Shown: piece by piece, positions 33,179 to 42,853 of the stretch | Layout of the letters: each line of letters opens with the position of its first letter | Position numbering within the stretch: the first letter of the stretch is position 1 | DNA from: Bacteroidia bacterium | GTDB taxonomy: Bacteria > Bacteroidota > Bacteroidia > Cytophagales > JAAEPT01 | Length of the DNA stretch: 60,905 nt | Assembly (NCBI GenBank): GCA_030431525.1 | Contig: JAUIJC010000029.1 | Span: 1 to 60,905 of the forward strand | Reading direction: 5' to 3' | Program-made: the position numbers and the translations under genes | The notes under the pieces: generated by a model | What the model saw: only the letters and a program-made list of their open reading frames with translations | What the model was told of the DNA's origin: nothing | Databases searched by the model: none

Positions 33179-34204
33179 ATGGGTTTGTTTGATTTCTTCA
33201 CCAGCGACATCGCCATCGACCTTGGGACGGCCAACACGCTGATCATACACAAGGATAAAATCGTGGTGGACGAGCCATCCATCATCGCCCAAGACAAAAT
33301 CACCGGCAAGGTGTTGGCCGTGGGCCGCAAGGCGATGCAGATGCACGAGAAAACCCACGAGAATATCAAAACCATCCGTCCATTGAAAGATGGTGTGATT
33401 GCGGACTTCCAGGCCGCCGAGTTGATGATTAAGGGCATGATCAAAATGATCGACCCAAAACCACGACTCTTCTCTCCTTCTCACCGCATGGTAATTTGCA
33501 TCCCTTCAGGTATCACTGAGGTGGAAAAACGTGCGGTACGTGACTCCGCTGAGCACGCTGGCGCCAAGGAGGTGTACATGGTGCACGAGCCTGTAGCTGC
33601 AGCCATCGGTTTGGGCATCGACATCGAGCGTCCTTACGGTTCCATGATTGTGGACATCGGGGGTGGTACAACGGAGATTGCTGTTATCGCTTTGTCCGGT
33701 ATTGTTTGTGAGCAGTCCATCCGTATCGCAGGTGACGTCTTTAACAAAGACATCCTTGACTATATGCGCCGTCAGCACAACCTGCTGATTGGTGAGCGTT
33801 CCGCTGAGCGCATCAAAATTGAGGTAGGATCTTCACTCACAGAGTTGGATGATGCTCCTGAGGATTTCGAAGTACGTGGTCGTGACTTGATGACTGGTAT
33901 TCCGAAAACCATCAAGGTTTCTTACACCGAGATTGCCTTCGCCTTGGACAAGTCCATTTCCAAAATTGAGGAGGCCGTATTGAAAACCTTGGAGATTGCT
34001 CCACCGGAACTTTCGGCTGATATCTACGACAACGGCATCCACCTCACAGGTGGCGGTGCCTTGCTTCGAGGCTTGGACAAGCGTTTGGCCGTGAAAACCA
34101 AGTTGCCAATCAACGTTGCCGACGACCCATTGAAAGCTGTTGTACGAGGAACTGGCGCGACCATCAAAAACCTTGAACACTTCAAGCCTGTCTTGATGAC
34201 CTAA
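33179..34204 (+). CDS. mreB: Rod shape-determining protein MreB
   Basis: 341 residues, the usual length. Actin-fold motifs: IDLGTANTLI (phosphate 1), GGVIADF-like KDGVIADFQAAELM, CIPSGITEVEKRAVRDSAEHAGAKEVYMVHEPVAAAIG, DIGGGTTEIAVI (phosphate 2) and LTGGGALLRGLDKRL (adenosine). It forms ATP-dependent filaments under the inner membrane that guide the elongation machinery. First gene of the mreB-mreC-mreD-mrdA-rodA set. Codon use is optimised, consistent with abundance. Confidence 0.98.
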   Translation: MGLFDFFTSDIAIDLGTANTLIIHKDKIVVDEPSIIAQDKITGKVLAVGRKAMQMHEKTHENIKTIRPLKDGVIADFQAAELMIKGMIKMIDPKPRLFSPSHRMVICIPSGITEVEKRAVRDSAEHAGAKEVYMVHEPVAAAIGLGIDIERPYGSMIVDIGGGTTEIAVIALSGIVCEQSIRIAGDVFNKDILDYMRRQHNLLIGERSAERIKIEVGSSLTELDDAPEDFEVRGRDLMTGIPKTIKVSYTEIAFALDKSISKIEEAVLKTLEIAPPELSADIYDNGIHLTGGGALLRGLDKRLAVKTKLPINVADDPLKAVVRGTGATIKNLEHFKPVLMT

Positions 34205-34225
34205 CGCAGGCTGATAAAATATAAA

Positions 34226-34261
34226 CCCCGCCAAGAACTTCGCAACAAGTTATTGGCGGGG
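34226..34261 (+). terminator. Hairpin between mreB and mreC (attenuator or partial terminator)
   Basis: CCCCGCCAA (34226-34234) pairs with TTGGCGGGG (34253-34261), with an inner AACTT/AAGTT pair. What follows is AAATTTTAAAAT, not a pure T-run, so termination is probably partial and would set mreB above mreCD. Confidence 0.6.
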
Positions 34262-34405
34262 CTAAATTTTAAAATACCCTTTGGTTTGAACCTCCTCTTG
34301 AGAAGCTACGAGAGATTGAACGAACTAACCCAAAAGCCGCTCCACAGTACAGTTGGAAAGGCAAAGAATCACTACCATTGAGCTCGAATGCCGAGGGATT
34401 GATGT

Positions 34406-35308
34406 ATGCGCAAGCTCCTTGAGTTACTATACCGTTTTCGCACCTTCTTCTTCTTCCTGTTTCTGGAGGGCATTGCCATTTTTATGGTAATCCGCTTTAA
34501 CAGCTACCAGAACAGTGCATTCCTAAACTCATCCAACGCTTTGGTTGGAGCCATTCTGGAAACGGGCGACAACGTTTCTGACTATTTCGTACTCAAGGAG
34601 AGAAACCAAGGGCTTTCTGGGGATTTCGCCCAATTGGAAGAGGAGTACAAACGCCTTCAAAGTCAGCATGAGGAACTCTCGCGTTCCTACTCAAGGCTAT
34701 TGTCCATGACTGATAGTTTGGGCGGCATGGACTCCACGCTCATTGCCCCAACTGTCCCTACTGACACCTTTGTTTCTTTGACCTATATTCCTGCTAAGGT
34801 CATCAGCAACTCGGTGTACCATAACCAGAATTTCATCACCTTGAACAAAGGAGCTAACGACAGTCTTGCTCCAAACATGGGCATTATTTGCCCGCAGGGT
34901 GTAGTCGGAAAGATTGTAGCAGTATCTGACAATTACGCCACGGTGCGTTCGGTACTCCATCCAAAAACCATTATTTCAGCGCAAATCAGCTCAAGCAAGG
35001 TGATTGGCTCCGTAAAATGGAAGGAACGTGAGGATGACAAAGTTTTGGGACAACTGCTCTACATTCCGCGCCACGTTTCAGTACAGGTTGGTGATACAGT
35101 GATCACTTCCGGCTATAACGCCGTTTACCCAGAAGGAACCCCAATTGGAATCATTGAAGAAGTTCACTTGAAGGACGACCAGACCTTCCACGACATTACG
35201 ATCAACTTCTCCACTGATTTCAACTCCCTATATTACGTTTACGCCGTAGACCACAAGCGTAAACAGGAAAAGGAAGAACTCGAAAAAGCGACTCAAGATG
35301 GGCTCTAA
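34406..35308 (+). CDS. mreC: Rod shape-determining protein MreC
   Basis: 300 residues. One N-terminal membrane helix (about 11-29), a coiled coil (about 68-100: QLEEEYKRLQSQHEELSRSYSRLL) and two periplasmic beta-barrel domains (IPAKVISNSVYHNQNFITLNKG, then GVVGKIVAVSDNYATVRSVLHP and GDTVITSGYNAVYPEGTPIG). It links MreB to the periplasmic PBP2-RodA complex. It overlaps mreD by 11 bases. Confidence 0.96.
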   Translation: MRKLLELLYRFRTFFFFLFLEGIAIFMVIRFNSYQNSAFLNSSNALVGAILETGDNVSDYFVLKERNQGLSGDFAQLEEEYKRLQSQHEELSRSYSRLLSMTDSLGGMDSTLIAPTVPTDTFVSLTYIPAKVISNSVYHNQNFITLNKGANDSLAPNMGIICPQGVVGKIVAVSDNYATVRSVLHPKTIISAQISSSKVIGSVKWKEREDDKVLGQLLYIPRHVSVQVGDTVITSGYNAVYPEGTPIGIIEEVHLKDDQTFHDITINFSTDFNSLYYVYAVDHKRKQEKEELEKATQDGL

Positions 35309-35831
35309 GGGCATTACCGCACAACTGATTAACTTCCTGCTCTACACCGCCTTGCAGGTATTGGTGATGCGAAACATCGTGCTCTTTGATGTTTCCTTCT
35401 GCTACGTCTATGTGGCTGCCCTTCTGCTATTGCCACTCAACACGCCGCAAATGACCAGCATGAGCATCGCTTTTGCCTTGGGACTATTTGTGGATATGTT
35501 CTACAGCACTCCGGGCATTAATGCCGCCGCCTGCGTCTTGATGATGTTCTTGCGTCCATTTGCCCTTAAAATGGTGTCTTCTTCCAGCCAAAGTGGCTTA
35601 TTGGAAGGCGTCAACGTACTTTCGGTAACAACAGTAGGCTTCCGTCCCTTCCTTATCTATGCCTCGGTATTGATCTTCGCCCATCATACCACGCTCTTCT
35701 TTGTGGAGGCGGCGCGTGCCAACCTGTTTTTCCAAACCCTTCAAAAAGTAGTGGCCAGCGGATTATTCACCCTTGGCATTGTGGTCATAAGCCAATACCT
35801 CTTTGACACCACCCCGCAGCGAAAGCGTTGA
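35298..35831 (+). CDS. mreD: Rod shape-determining protein MreD
   Basis: 177 residues with five to six membrane helices, the standard MreD topology. NIVLFDVSFCYVYVAALLLLPLNTPQMTSMSIAFALGLFVDMFYSTPGINAAACVLMMFLRP is characteristic of the Bacteroidota family. Overlaps the mreC end, 50 bases before mrdA. Inner-membrane partner of MreC. Confidence 0.93.
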   Translation: MGSKGITAQLINFLLYTALQVLVMRNIVLFDVSFCYVYVAALLLLPLNTPQMTSMSIAFALGLFVDMFYSTPGINAAACVLMMFLRPFALKMVSSSSQSGLLEGVNVLSVTTVGFRPFLIYASVLIFAHHTTLFFVEAARANLFFQTLQKVVASGLFTLGIVVISQYLFDTTPQRKR

Positions 35832-35881
35832 CTCCTTGAGCGGAACCTTTTTGCTGATTTTGGTGGTTCCTCATTCAGCCG

Positions 35882-37726
35882 ATGTATAACATTCAAAGTA
35901 AAATAGTCACCGTCTTTTTCTCCCTGATTGCCTTCGTCTACATTGGAAAGCTTTTTCAGTTGCAAGTAGTCGAGGACAAGTACAAAACCATTGGGGAGGA
36001 CCGTGTAAAACGGGATGAGGTCATTTACCCCTATCGGGGCATTTTCTATGACCGCAACGGAAAACTATTGGTGTACAACACCCCCGTTTATGATTTGATG
36101 GTCATCGACAAGGAGGCCGAAATCTCGGACACCACTGAGTTCTGCGACCTCTTGGGCATCGACACCACTTATTTCATCACTTGGAGGGAGGATTTCATTA
36201 AAAAGACAAAGACTGAAAGGAACTACCAGCACTCCCGCAAAAAGCCCTATCCTTTCATCAAGCAGATTTCCCATCAGGATTTTGCGGCCATTCAAGACCG
36301 CTTCGATTACAAAGGCTTCTTATTTGTTCCTCGTACCGTACGAGCCTACCCTGAGCCTATTCTGGCCAATACCTTGGGCTACATTGCAGAGATTAGCCCA
36401 AGGGAGAAGAAAAAGGACACCATGGATTACTATGCCGATGGTGACTACATCGGTAAGATTGGTCTTGAAAAAAACTACGAAAGAAAGCTTAGGGGCCAGA
36501 AAGGCATGATCTCCGTGGAGGTTGACCGTTGGGGCATTGAGCAGGGTCGTTGGATGGATGGTGAAATGGACATTTCTGCCATCAGCGGCATGAACCTTAC
36601 TTCCACCATTGACGCAGAACTCCAGCAATACGGAGAACTCTTGATGAAAGGCAAGGTGGGGAGCATTGTGGCGATTGAACCAAGCACCGGAGAAATCCTC
36701 TCCTTAGTAACCGCTCCAACTTATAATCCGAACGAGTTAGCGGGCAAAAACTTCTCGCTCAACTACGGCCGCCTCAGCCAAGACAGTACAAAACCACTGT
36801 TTGACAGGGCTACTCAAGCGACCTACCCTCCCGGCTCCATTTTCAAATTGGTGCAGGCACTTATTGGGCAGCAAATGGGGGTTATCACGCCATACACTCG
36901 CATTCCTTGTAATCGGAACATTGTTGCTTGTCACGGACCGCATACTATTTTGGACCTTCATGGCTCCATCAAAAACTCCTGTAACCCTTATTACTACGGC
37001 GTTTTGCGGAAAATCCTGAACCAAGGAAAATCCAGCAACACCTTTGAGGATACAGAAATTGGTTATGATGCGTGGCGAAAACATGTCCTCAGCTTTGGTT
37101 TGGGCCAGCGTTTAGGCACTGACCTTTCTCATGAGAAAGGTGGTCAAATCCCTAAAAACTCATTTTACGACCGCTATTACGGTGACAAACGTTGGAAGGT
37201 CTCTACCATTCAGTCCATCGGCATTGGTCAAGGTGAGTTGTTGGTTGTCCCTATCCAAATGGCCAACGTGGCGGCGATTATTGCCAACAAAGGCTGGTAT
37301 TACACGCCACATGCTGTCAAAGCGATTGATGGAAACGCAGGTGATTCCTTGTTGATTCCTTATCGCCAAAAGCACCATACAACCGTAGACGCCAAACATT
37401 TCCCTGTGGTAATCGACGCTATGGAAGATGTGCTAAAACCTGGCGGTACAGCATACTGGTACGCCTATCATCCAGACATTGCCATTTGCGGGAAAACCGG
37501 AACGGCCCAGAACCCACACGGAAAAGACCACTCCGTCTTTATCGCCTTTGCGCCTAAAGAAAATCCAAAAATCGCTATTGCCGTTTATGTGGAAAACTCA
37601 GGCTTCGGTGGTACTTGGGCGGCACCTATCGCCAGCCTAATGATTGAGAAATACTTGACCGATTCCATCGCGCCGTTCCGCGAACGCATCGAAACACATG
37701 TGCTGAGCAATAGTTATCAGAAATAA
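35882..37726 (+). CDS. mrdA: Penicillin-binding protein 2
   Basis: 614 residues. One N-terminal helix (about 9-25), the PBP dimerisation domain (RGIFYDRNGKLLVYNTPVYDL), and a transpeptidase domain with SxxK in PPGSIFKLVQ (Ser about 319), SxN in GSIKNSCNPYY, and KTG (538-540) in ICGKTGTAQ. All catalytic motifs are intact. It cross-links lateral wall peptidoglycan together with RodA. A class A palindrome separates it from rodA. Confidence 0.97.
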   Translation: MYNIQSKIVTVFFSLIAFVYIGKLFQLQVVEDKYKTIGEDRVKRDEVIYPYRGIFYDRNGKLLVYNTPVYDLMVIDKEAEISDTTEFCDLLGIDTTYFITWREDFIKKTKTERNYQHSRKKPYPFIKQISHQDFAAIQDRFDYKGFLFVPRTVRAYPEPILANTLGYIAEISPREKKKDTMDYYADGDYIGKIGLEKNYERKLRGQKGMISVEVDRWGIEQGRWMDGEMDISAISGMNLTSTIDAELQQYGELLMKGKVGSIVAIEPSTGEILSLVTAPTYNPNELAGKNFSLNYGRLSQDSTKPLFDRATQATYPPGSIFKLVQALIGQQMGVITPYTRIPCNRNIVACHGPHTILDLHGSIKNSCNPYYYGVLRKILNQGKSSNTFEDTEIGYDAWRKHVLSFGLGQRLGTDLSHEKGGQIPKNSFYDRYYGDKRWKVSTIQSIGIGQGELLVVPIQMANVAAIIANKGWYYTPHAVKAIDGNAGDSLLIPYRQKHHTTVDAKHFPVVIDAMEDVLKPGGTAYWYAYHPDIAICGKTGTAQNPHGKDHSVFIAFAPKENPKIAIAVYVENSGFGGTWAAPIASLMIEKYLTDSIAPFRERIETHVLSNSYQK

Positions 37727-37732
37727 AGAGAC

Positions 37733-37812
37733 ATTGGACATTAGACGTTAGACGAGAGCTTCCATAAGAAGCATAAGAATGCTAACCTCTAAAGTCTAAG
37801 GTCTAACGTCTT
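37733..37812. repeat. Class A heptad palindrome between mrdA and rodA
   Basis: Units ACATTGG, ACATTAG, ACGTTAG, ACGAGAG face GCTAACC, TCTAAAG, TCTAAGG, TCTAACG. The right edge is 5 bases before the rodA ATG. Confidence 0.85.
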
Positions 37813-37817
37813 CAGAA

Positions 37818-39110
37818 ATGAGAAGAAACGACCCCATTTGGAGAGATTTTGACTGGCTGACAGTAATCCTGTTCTTGACCTTGGCCCTTATGGGCTGGGC
37901 GAACATCTACTCGTCAGACTTTGATCCAACAGCGCCTACCAGCATGTTCGATTTTGGAACGATGGCGGGTAAGCAGTTCTTCTGGATTTGTGTAAGCTCC
38001 GTAATTGGCATCGCTCTTCTTATAATTGACTTTAAGTTCTACCAACAAGCCGCCTACGTCTTTTTTGGCTTTTCAATACTCCTCCTTTTACTGGTTAAAG
38101 TTCCTGGGATTGGTGTGTCCGTAATGGGACAGCAAAACTGGATTCGTCTTGGTCCATTCACACTTCAGCCTTCTGAATTGGCGAAGCTTGGGGTTGCCCT
38201 TGCTGCCGCTAAATACTTGGATACCGCTCAACCGAGGTATGGATTAAATAAGCCCACCTATGCATTGATGGGCATCATTCTCCTTCCAATTGCCTTGATT
38301 ATTACGGAGGATACAGGCTCCGGCTTGGTATTCTTCTCGCTCATCATCATGGTGTATTTGGATGGACTAAGCTTCCTATTGCCATTAACAGGTATTATTG
38401 CCGGAACGCTTGCTGTACTTGCCCTTAGATTTGATGCCCTTTACCTCAGCATTATTGTAGTAGTCATCGCTGCAATTGTCATTGTGCTTCAACGGAAAAA
38501 ATCATTGAAAGCCATGACCCCAGCCTTGTTGATTAGCTTGGCTTCTTTGGGTGTAATTCACGGCACAAGCTTCTTTGTAAAAACCATTCTAAAACCCCAC
38601 CACCGCGAACGCATCGAGGCCATTTTTGACCCATGGGATAAAAAATACCGCCACGGTGTGGGCTACAATACCGTACAGTCGCAAACGGCCATTGGCTCGG
38701 GAGGATTTGACGGAAAAGGCTATCTGAATGGAAACTTCACCAAAGGTGGTCACGTGCCAGAACAGCACACCGACTTTATCTTCAGCACCATTGGTGAGGA
38801 ACACGGCTTCATAGGTTCGTCGATGGTGATTCTCACCTACATTGCTCTGCTACTAAGGTTGCTGTTCCTATCTGGACGACAACGCTCTCGATTTGCCCGC
38901 ATCTTTGCGTGGTCCATTGTCAGCATCATCTTCTTCCACTTTTTCATTAATGTGGGCATGGCCATTGGGCTGTTGCCTGTAATCGGAATTCCATTGCCTT
39001 TCTTTAGTTATGGAGGTTCCTCAATGCTTGCCTTCTCGATGATGATTTTCATCTTCTTGAAATTGGACATGCACCGCACACAGGTATTTGCTCGCGCTGG
39101 AGGGCTTTAA
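37818..39110 (+). CDS. rodA: Rod shape-determining protein RodA (SEDS glycosyltransferase)
   Basis: 430 residues, about ten membrane helices. SEDS motifs: GQQNWIRLGPFTLQPSELAKLG, LIITEDTGSGLVFF (conserved Asp-Thr-Gly), TAIGSGGFDGKGYLNG with HVPEQHTDFIFSTIGEEHGFIG, and GIPLPFFSYGGSSM near the end. It polymerises lipid II into glycan strands in the inner membrane with PBP2. The long loop with HRERIEAIFDPWDKKYRHG is typical. Confidence 0.97.
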   Translation: MRRNDPIWRDFDWLTVILFLTLALMGWANIYSSDFDPTAPTSMFDFGTMAGKQFFWICVSSVIGIALLIIDFKFYQQAAYVFFGFSILLLLLVKVPGIGVSVMGQQNWIRLGPFTLQPSELAKLGVALAAAKYLDTAQPRYGLNKPTYALMGIILLPIALIITEDTGSGLVFFSLIIMVYLDGLSFLLPLTGIIAGTLAVLALRFDALYLSIIVVVIAAIVIVLQRKKSLKAMTPALLISLASLGVIHGTSFFVKTILKPHHRERIEAIFDPWDKKYRHGVGYNTVQSQTAIGSGGFDGKGYLNGNFTKGGHVPEQHTDFIFSTIGEEHGFIGSSMVILTYIALLLRLLFLSGRQRSRFARIFAWSIVSIIFFHFFINVGMAIGLLPVIGIPLPFFSYGGSSMLAFSMMIFIFLKLDMHRTQVFARAGGL

Positions 39111-39137
39111 AACTTAGTGAGTTGTAAAAGGAAAAGG

Positions 39138-39303
39138 ACCACAGAGAGCACAGAGATATGGAGAACACAGAGGCTTTTGAGGCTCCTAAAATTCTCTAGA
39201 AGAGTTTAGGGAGACCATTATGCCTCCTTTTCTCCCTTCCTCTGTGTCCCCCGTGGTTATTTTGAATAATACGCGCCTCCTTTCCTCCCTCTCTCCGTGG
39301 TTT
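39138..39303. repeat. Class D nonamer palindrome
   Basis: ACCACAGAGAGCACAGAG (39138-39155) and a further CACAGAG unit at 39166-39172 face CTCTGTGTCCCCCGTGGT (39240-39257); an extra half copy CTCTCTCCGTGGTTT ends at 39303. Lies between the ends of convergent rodA and the hydrolase gene. Confidence 0.8.
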
Positions 39304-39326
39304 AAAAAACCTCTCTTACCTACTCA

Positions 39327-40151
39327 TCAGAGTTTAAGCTCACAATCGAGCAACGCTTTTTCAATGGCCTCATGGTATTGAGGATATTCATTCAGACCAT
39401 TGTGCATTCCCCCTTCTATAGTCACGAGCTTTGCCCGCTGATTCAACTTTTGGAGTTCTAAACTGTGCGCATAAGGCACGACTTCATCCTCGGTTCCATG
39501 AATCATCAGAATTGGCGTCTTCACCTTATGGATATAGGTGTAAGAAGGAATCGGGTATTTGAGGATAAAACGATGGGGCAGATAAGGAACCGTCAGCGTA
39601 GCCATCTCCATCATGCTCAAATAGGGAGTTTCCAAAATCAATAGCGGCGGACTAACTTTTCGAGCTAAATTGATCGCCACTCCAGTACCAAAGGAACGCC
39701 CAAACTGAATGATTCTATTTTTAGCGTAGTGCTTCCGCAAAAAAGCAAAACAAGCCAAAGCATCACGGTGCAAGCTCCGCTCCCGCAACAACCTGCCTTT
39801 ACTCTTGCCCACCCCGCGATAATCATAGATAAAAAAGTCGTAGCCGTGGTGGATAAAGTCCCGATAGGTTTCGGCCCATTCGGATAAATTCCCCGTTTTC
39901 CCACGGTGGTACATGATACAGCCTTTTGAAACTTGGTTCTTCTTGGCATGTCGAAACCAAAGAGCGTGGATTTTCACTCCGGGACGAACCCTCACATACA
40001 CTTCCTCAAAAGGAATTTCAAAATCAAAGGCGTGGTCTTCCGAAAGGGGCTCAGGACTTAAAATCAATACTTCCTGCTTGTAATAGGCCACAGCTACCCC
40101 CGCCAGATATAGCGCCAATAAAGAGCCGGACAAAGTCAAAAACGTTAACAT
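39327..40151 (-). CDS. Alpha/beta hydrolase (membrane-anchored)
   Basis: 274 residues. An N-terminal helix (about 2-22) anchors the protein. The hydrolase core has MYHRGKTGNLSEW (oxyanion strand), IYDYRGVGKSKG, nucleophile elbow GRSFG, Asp in HGTEDEVVP and His in EGGMHNGL, so the triad is complete. It resembles BEM46/YfhR-type serine hydrolases; the substrate is unknown. Stand-alone. Confidence 0.9.
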   Translation of the reverse strand: MLTFLTLSGSLLALYLAGVAVAYYKQEVLILSPEPLSEDHAFDFEIPFEEVYVRVRPGVKIHALWFRHAKKNQVSKGCIMYHRGKTGNLSEWAETYRDFIHHGYDFFIYDYRGVGKSKGRLLRERSLHRDALACFAFLRKHYAKNRIIQFGRSFGTGVAINLARKVSPPLLILETPYLSMMEMATLTVPYLPHRFILKYPIPSYTYIHKVKTPILMIHGTEDEVVPYAHSLELQKLNQRAKLVTIEGGMHNGLNEYPQYHEAIEKALLDCELKL

Positions 40152-40381
40152 AGGCCTCGTGGTTTATGCCAACAGCCGTTGGCGAGTTACCCCCTTGTTC
40201 AATTGAACGCCTCGGGAAAAAAATATGTTTTTGATATGTTACTCTTACCTGCAAAAATGCTTCCGAATTATTACATGGAGCCAAACGCCTTTTTCACCTT
40301 CACTCTCACCCATTCGGACTAAAAACATACCTGCTTTCTCAATAAAACCCACGTAAGAAACGATAGGGAAATCTTTCAAAA

Positions 40382-41677
40382 ATGGGTTTACTCAGCTTCC
40401 TATTTCCATCACTCAAACCTGCCGTACCTCCCGTGGAGCCCCACGAGGCCGATTGGCTGGACGATTGTTTCCGGTGGACTGTGGAAACCCTTGGGCTGAA
40501 CAGCCTAAAATCCGATGCCTTCAATTTTGAGGAAGCACCCCAAGGACCTATCACCAGAGAATGGCTTGAGAAACTGCTCTCCAAACTTCAACGCCATGTT
40601 GGTTTACACCAATCGGATTTTCTCCTTGAATTGGATGAACAGGGTAGCCCCAACCAAGTGGGTGTGATAAAAATGCGGAGTCCAGACCGCTACTATTACC
40701 GTCTGAAAATCCGCAATCCTCAAAAGACTTTCCTCAACGACCTTGTCCTAAACATGGCGCTTGCGCTTTGTCGTATCCTTTTGGCCGAAAAAGCTGAAAT
40801 CTTAGAGGATGATTACGAAGGAAGCCTGCTCACCTATATCGCCCTTTGCTACTTAGGCTTGGGCCATCTTAGTTTCACACAACAATCGGAAGGCATCCTC
40901 CACCTCAACGGTCATGAAATCACCACGGAAACCCAAGCCTACATTTTAGGTTATGCACATTGGTTGGCCAACGGCTCTCTCCCCTCTTCTACTGAGGCCA
41001 AGATGCCGCAGAAATTGAAAAAAGGCTTCCAGCAAAGTCTGCGCTTCTTTAGGAAAAAAAGGCCCCATAAACGCTTTTTGAGTCAACACAAGGAATTGGA
41101 CGATTGTCGCCAAATGATCAACAACGGCTGGACCTTCTATCGGAACGGTCAAATTCCTCAGGCCATCAAGCAAATCAGGCAAGTCATCGAACGCTCGGAA
41201 CAAACCGCCTTTCTTCGGAACACTTTGGGGTATTTCAAATTGCGGGCAAAGCATTTCCTGAACAGCGTCCATGATTTTGAGACTGCTCAAAAACTTGATC
41301 CCAATTGGGCTGATCCCTTGAACAACTTGGGCTTCGCCGAAATGATGCTCCACAACCTCAAAAGTGGACACAAACTCATTCAGGATTCCCTCGACATGGA
41401 CCCTGAAAACTCTTATGGCTACCGCAACCTTGGGGTTTATCATGCCATTCGACATAATTTCAGGGAGGCAGCTGACAATTTTGAAAAGGCCTTATTCATG
41501 GACGGAAAGACAGAGCTTACCCATTATTTCTATGGCTTGGCCTACTTAGCCAAACAGGATTGGAAAGAAGCACTTTTCCATCTCCGAAAATCTGCCAACA
41601 TGGGTGAAATGGAGGCCGCCATCAAACTTCGGAAACTCGGTTTTTCGGATGACACCCCACATAGAAAAGCTGGCTAA
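40382..41677 (+). CDS. Tetratricopeptide repeat protein
   Basis: 431 residues. The N-terminal half (about 1-225) is a domain of unknown type with DDCFRWTVETLGL and PDRYYYRLKIRNPQKTFLNDLVLNMALALCRILL, which looks like a zinc-independent globular domain. The C-terminal half (about 255-420) contains four to five TPR units (WTFYRNGQIPQAIKQIRQVIE, DPNWADPLNNLGFAEMML, DPENSYGYRNLGVYHAIR, LTHYFYGLAYLAKQDWKEAL). No signal peptide. Likely a cytoplasmic scaffold; the partner is unknown. It is 71 bases before the next gene on the same strand. Confidence 0.8.
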   Translation: MGLLSFLFPSLKPAVPPVEPHEADWLDDCFRWTVETLGLNSLKSDAFNFEEAPQGPITREWLEKLLSKLQRHVGLHQSDFLLELDEQGSPNQVGVIKMRSPDRYYYRLKIRNPQKTFLNDLVLNMALALCRILLAEKAEILEDDYEGSLLTYIALCYLGLGHLSFTQQSEGILHLNGHEITTETQAYILGYAHWLANGSLPSSTEAKMPQKLKKGFQQSLRFFRKKRPHKRFLSQHKELDDCRQMINNGWTFYRNGQIPQAIKQIRQVIERSEQTAFLRNTLGYFKLRAKHFLNSVHDFETAQKLDPNWADPLNNLGFAEMMLHNLKSGHKLIQDSLDMDPENSYGYRNLGVYHAIRHNFREAADNFEKALFMDGKTELTHYFYGLAYLAKQDWKEALFHLRKSANMGEMEAAIKLRKLGFSDDTPHRKAG

Positions 41678-41748
41678 ATGCCCACAGGTGCGCCAAAAGC
41701 CTTATCTTGATACCACCCGTAAGATTTCTGGCAACCCCTCGCTTGGCT

Positions 41749-42816
41749 ATGGACATTTCGAAGAAGAAGAAACAATTTCCCATCATTCCGCAACTCCGGA
41801 AATACCTCACCAAATACTCCCGTGAGATTAAGGTCCCCATTAGCTACCACGACCTACTTCATTTCGAATACTCCTCGCCCATCTACGACAAGGATGGCAA
41901 AGACACCCTGTGGGAATCGGTGCTCTACAGCCCAAACGACATGGATGAAATCTATGACGGACTGAAAAACGCCTACGCTACATTGAACACTGAGGGTGAC
42001 ATTTCATTCGTGCAACACCTAATGGTTGAGCGGGTGGAATACTGCACATTTGGTAACTCCCGCCCGTTCCGCGTGCGACTTATAAACACGCTGAACGACA
42101 ACTACGGCTACATGTACATCAAGCAGGCTGATGCCTCTCGGGTGTATGGGTTGGAATTGGAGCACATTCTTTCGCCGAACCACGTCAGCTACATCACGGA
42201 CGACAACACACTCATTGAGGAGCACATCGCTGGAATTCCCGGCGACCAATTCATAACCAATTACTTTACGGATAACAACATTAACATCATCCGTATCGCC
42301 AAGGAATTCATCAAGTTCAATGAGCGTTGTTTTGTTCGCCTGTTGGGCGATATGCGCTCCTACAACTACGTGATGGACATTACCCCTGATTTTGAGGAAG
42401 CCCAATACCGCATCCGCGCCATCGACTTCGACCAACAATCCTACGAGGGAAAGAAAAACATGTATCTCCCTCAATTTTTCAAGGAGAATTATCCAGCAGT
42501 CCGTCTCTGCATTCAGCATATTAAAAAGGAAGTAGTACAACAGTACCAAAAGGAGGAACGCACCTTGATAGCACGCCGTCTCCGAAACCAGCGATATCGC
42601 TTGAAAGACTTGTTGGACATTATGACCAACGACAACATTTCCACGCCGGAAAAAACCGACCAACTCAAGCACGAACTGTCCGAGCACTTTGATGACCCAA
42701 GCTTCTTGAAATGCCGGAACATGGGCGAAATACTAAAAAAACACCTCAAGGTTACCCTGCTTAAACCCATGCGTAACTTGGAGCGTGAGGGCTCCCTTCC
42801 CATCTCAAATTATTGA
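41749..42816 (+). CDS. Hypothetical protein, possible kinase-like fold
   Basis: 355 residues from MDISKKKKQF (an upstream in-frame ATG at 41707 is less likely). Not recognised as a named family. Features: a central LLGDMRSYNYVMDITPDFEEAQYRIRAIDFDQQSYEG, where D-x5-N-Y and IDFDQ have the spacing of a kinase catalytic loop plus DFG-like metal site; an upstream YMYIKQAD (possible Lys) and YITDDNTLIEEHI. That would make it an atypical kinase or aminoglycoside-phosphotransferase-like protein, which is inference. The C-terminus is helical and basic. It lies between the TPR gene and argG. Confidence 0.65.
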   Translation: MDISKKKKQFPIIPQLRKYLTKYSREIKVPISYHDLLHFEYSSPIYDKDGKDTLWESVLYSPNDMDEIYDGLKNAYATLNTEGDISFVQHLMVERVEYCTFGNSRPFRVRLINTLNDNYGYMYIKQADASRVYGLELEHILSPNHVSYITDDNTLIEEHIAGIPGDQFITNYFTDNNINIIRIAKEFIKFNERCFVRLLGDMRSYNYVMDITPDFEEAQYRIRAIDFDQQSYEGKKNMYLPQFFKENYPAVRLCIQHIKKEVVQQYQKEERTLIARRLRNQRYRLKDLLDIMTNDNISTPEKTDQLKHELSEHFDDPSFLKCRNMGEILKKHLKVTLLKPMRNLEREGSLPISNY

Positions 42817-42853
42817 GGAAACCCATATCCTTAAAGGAATTGCAGGAAAAACG

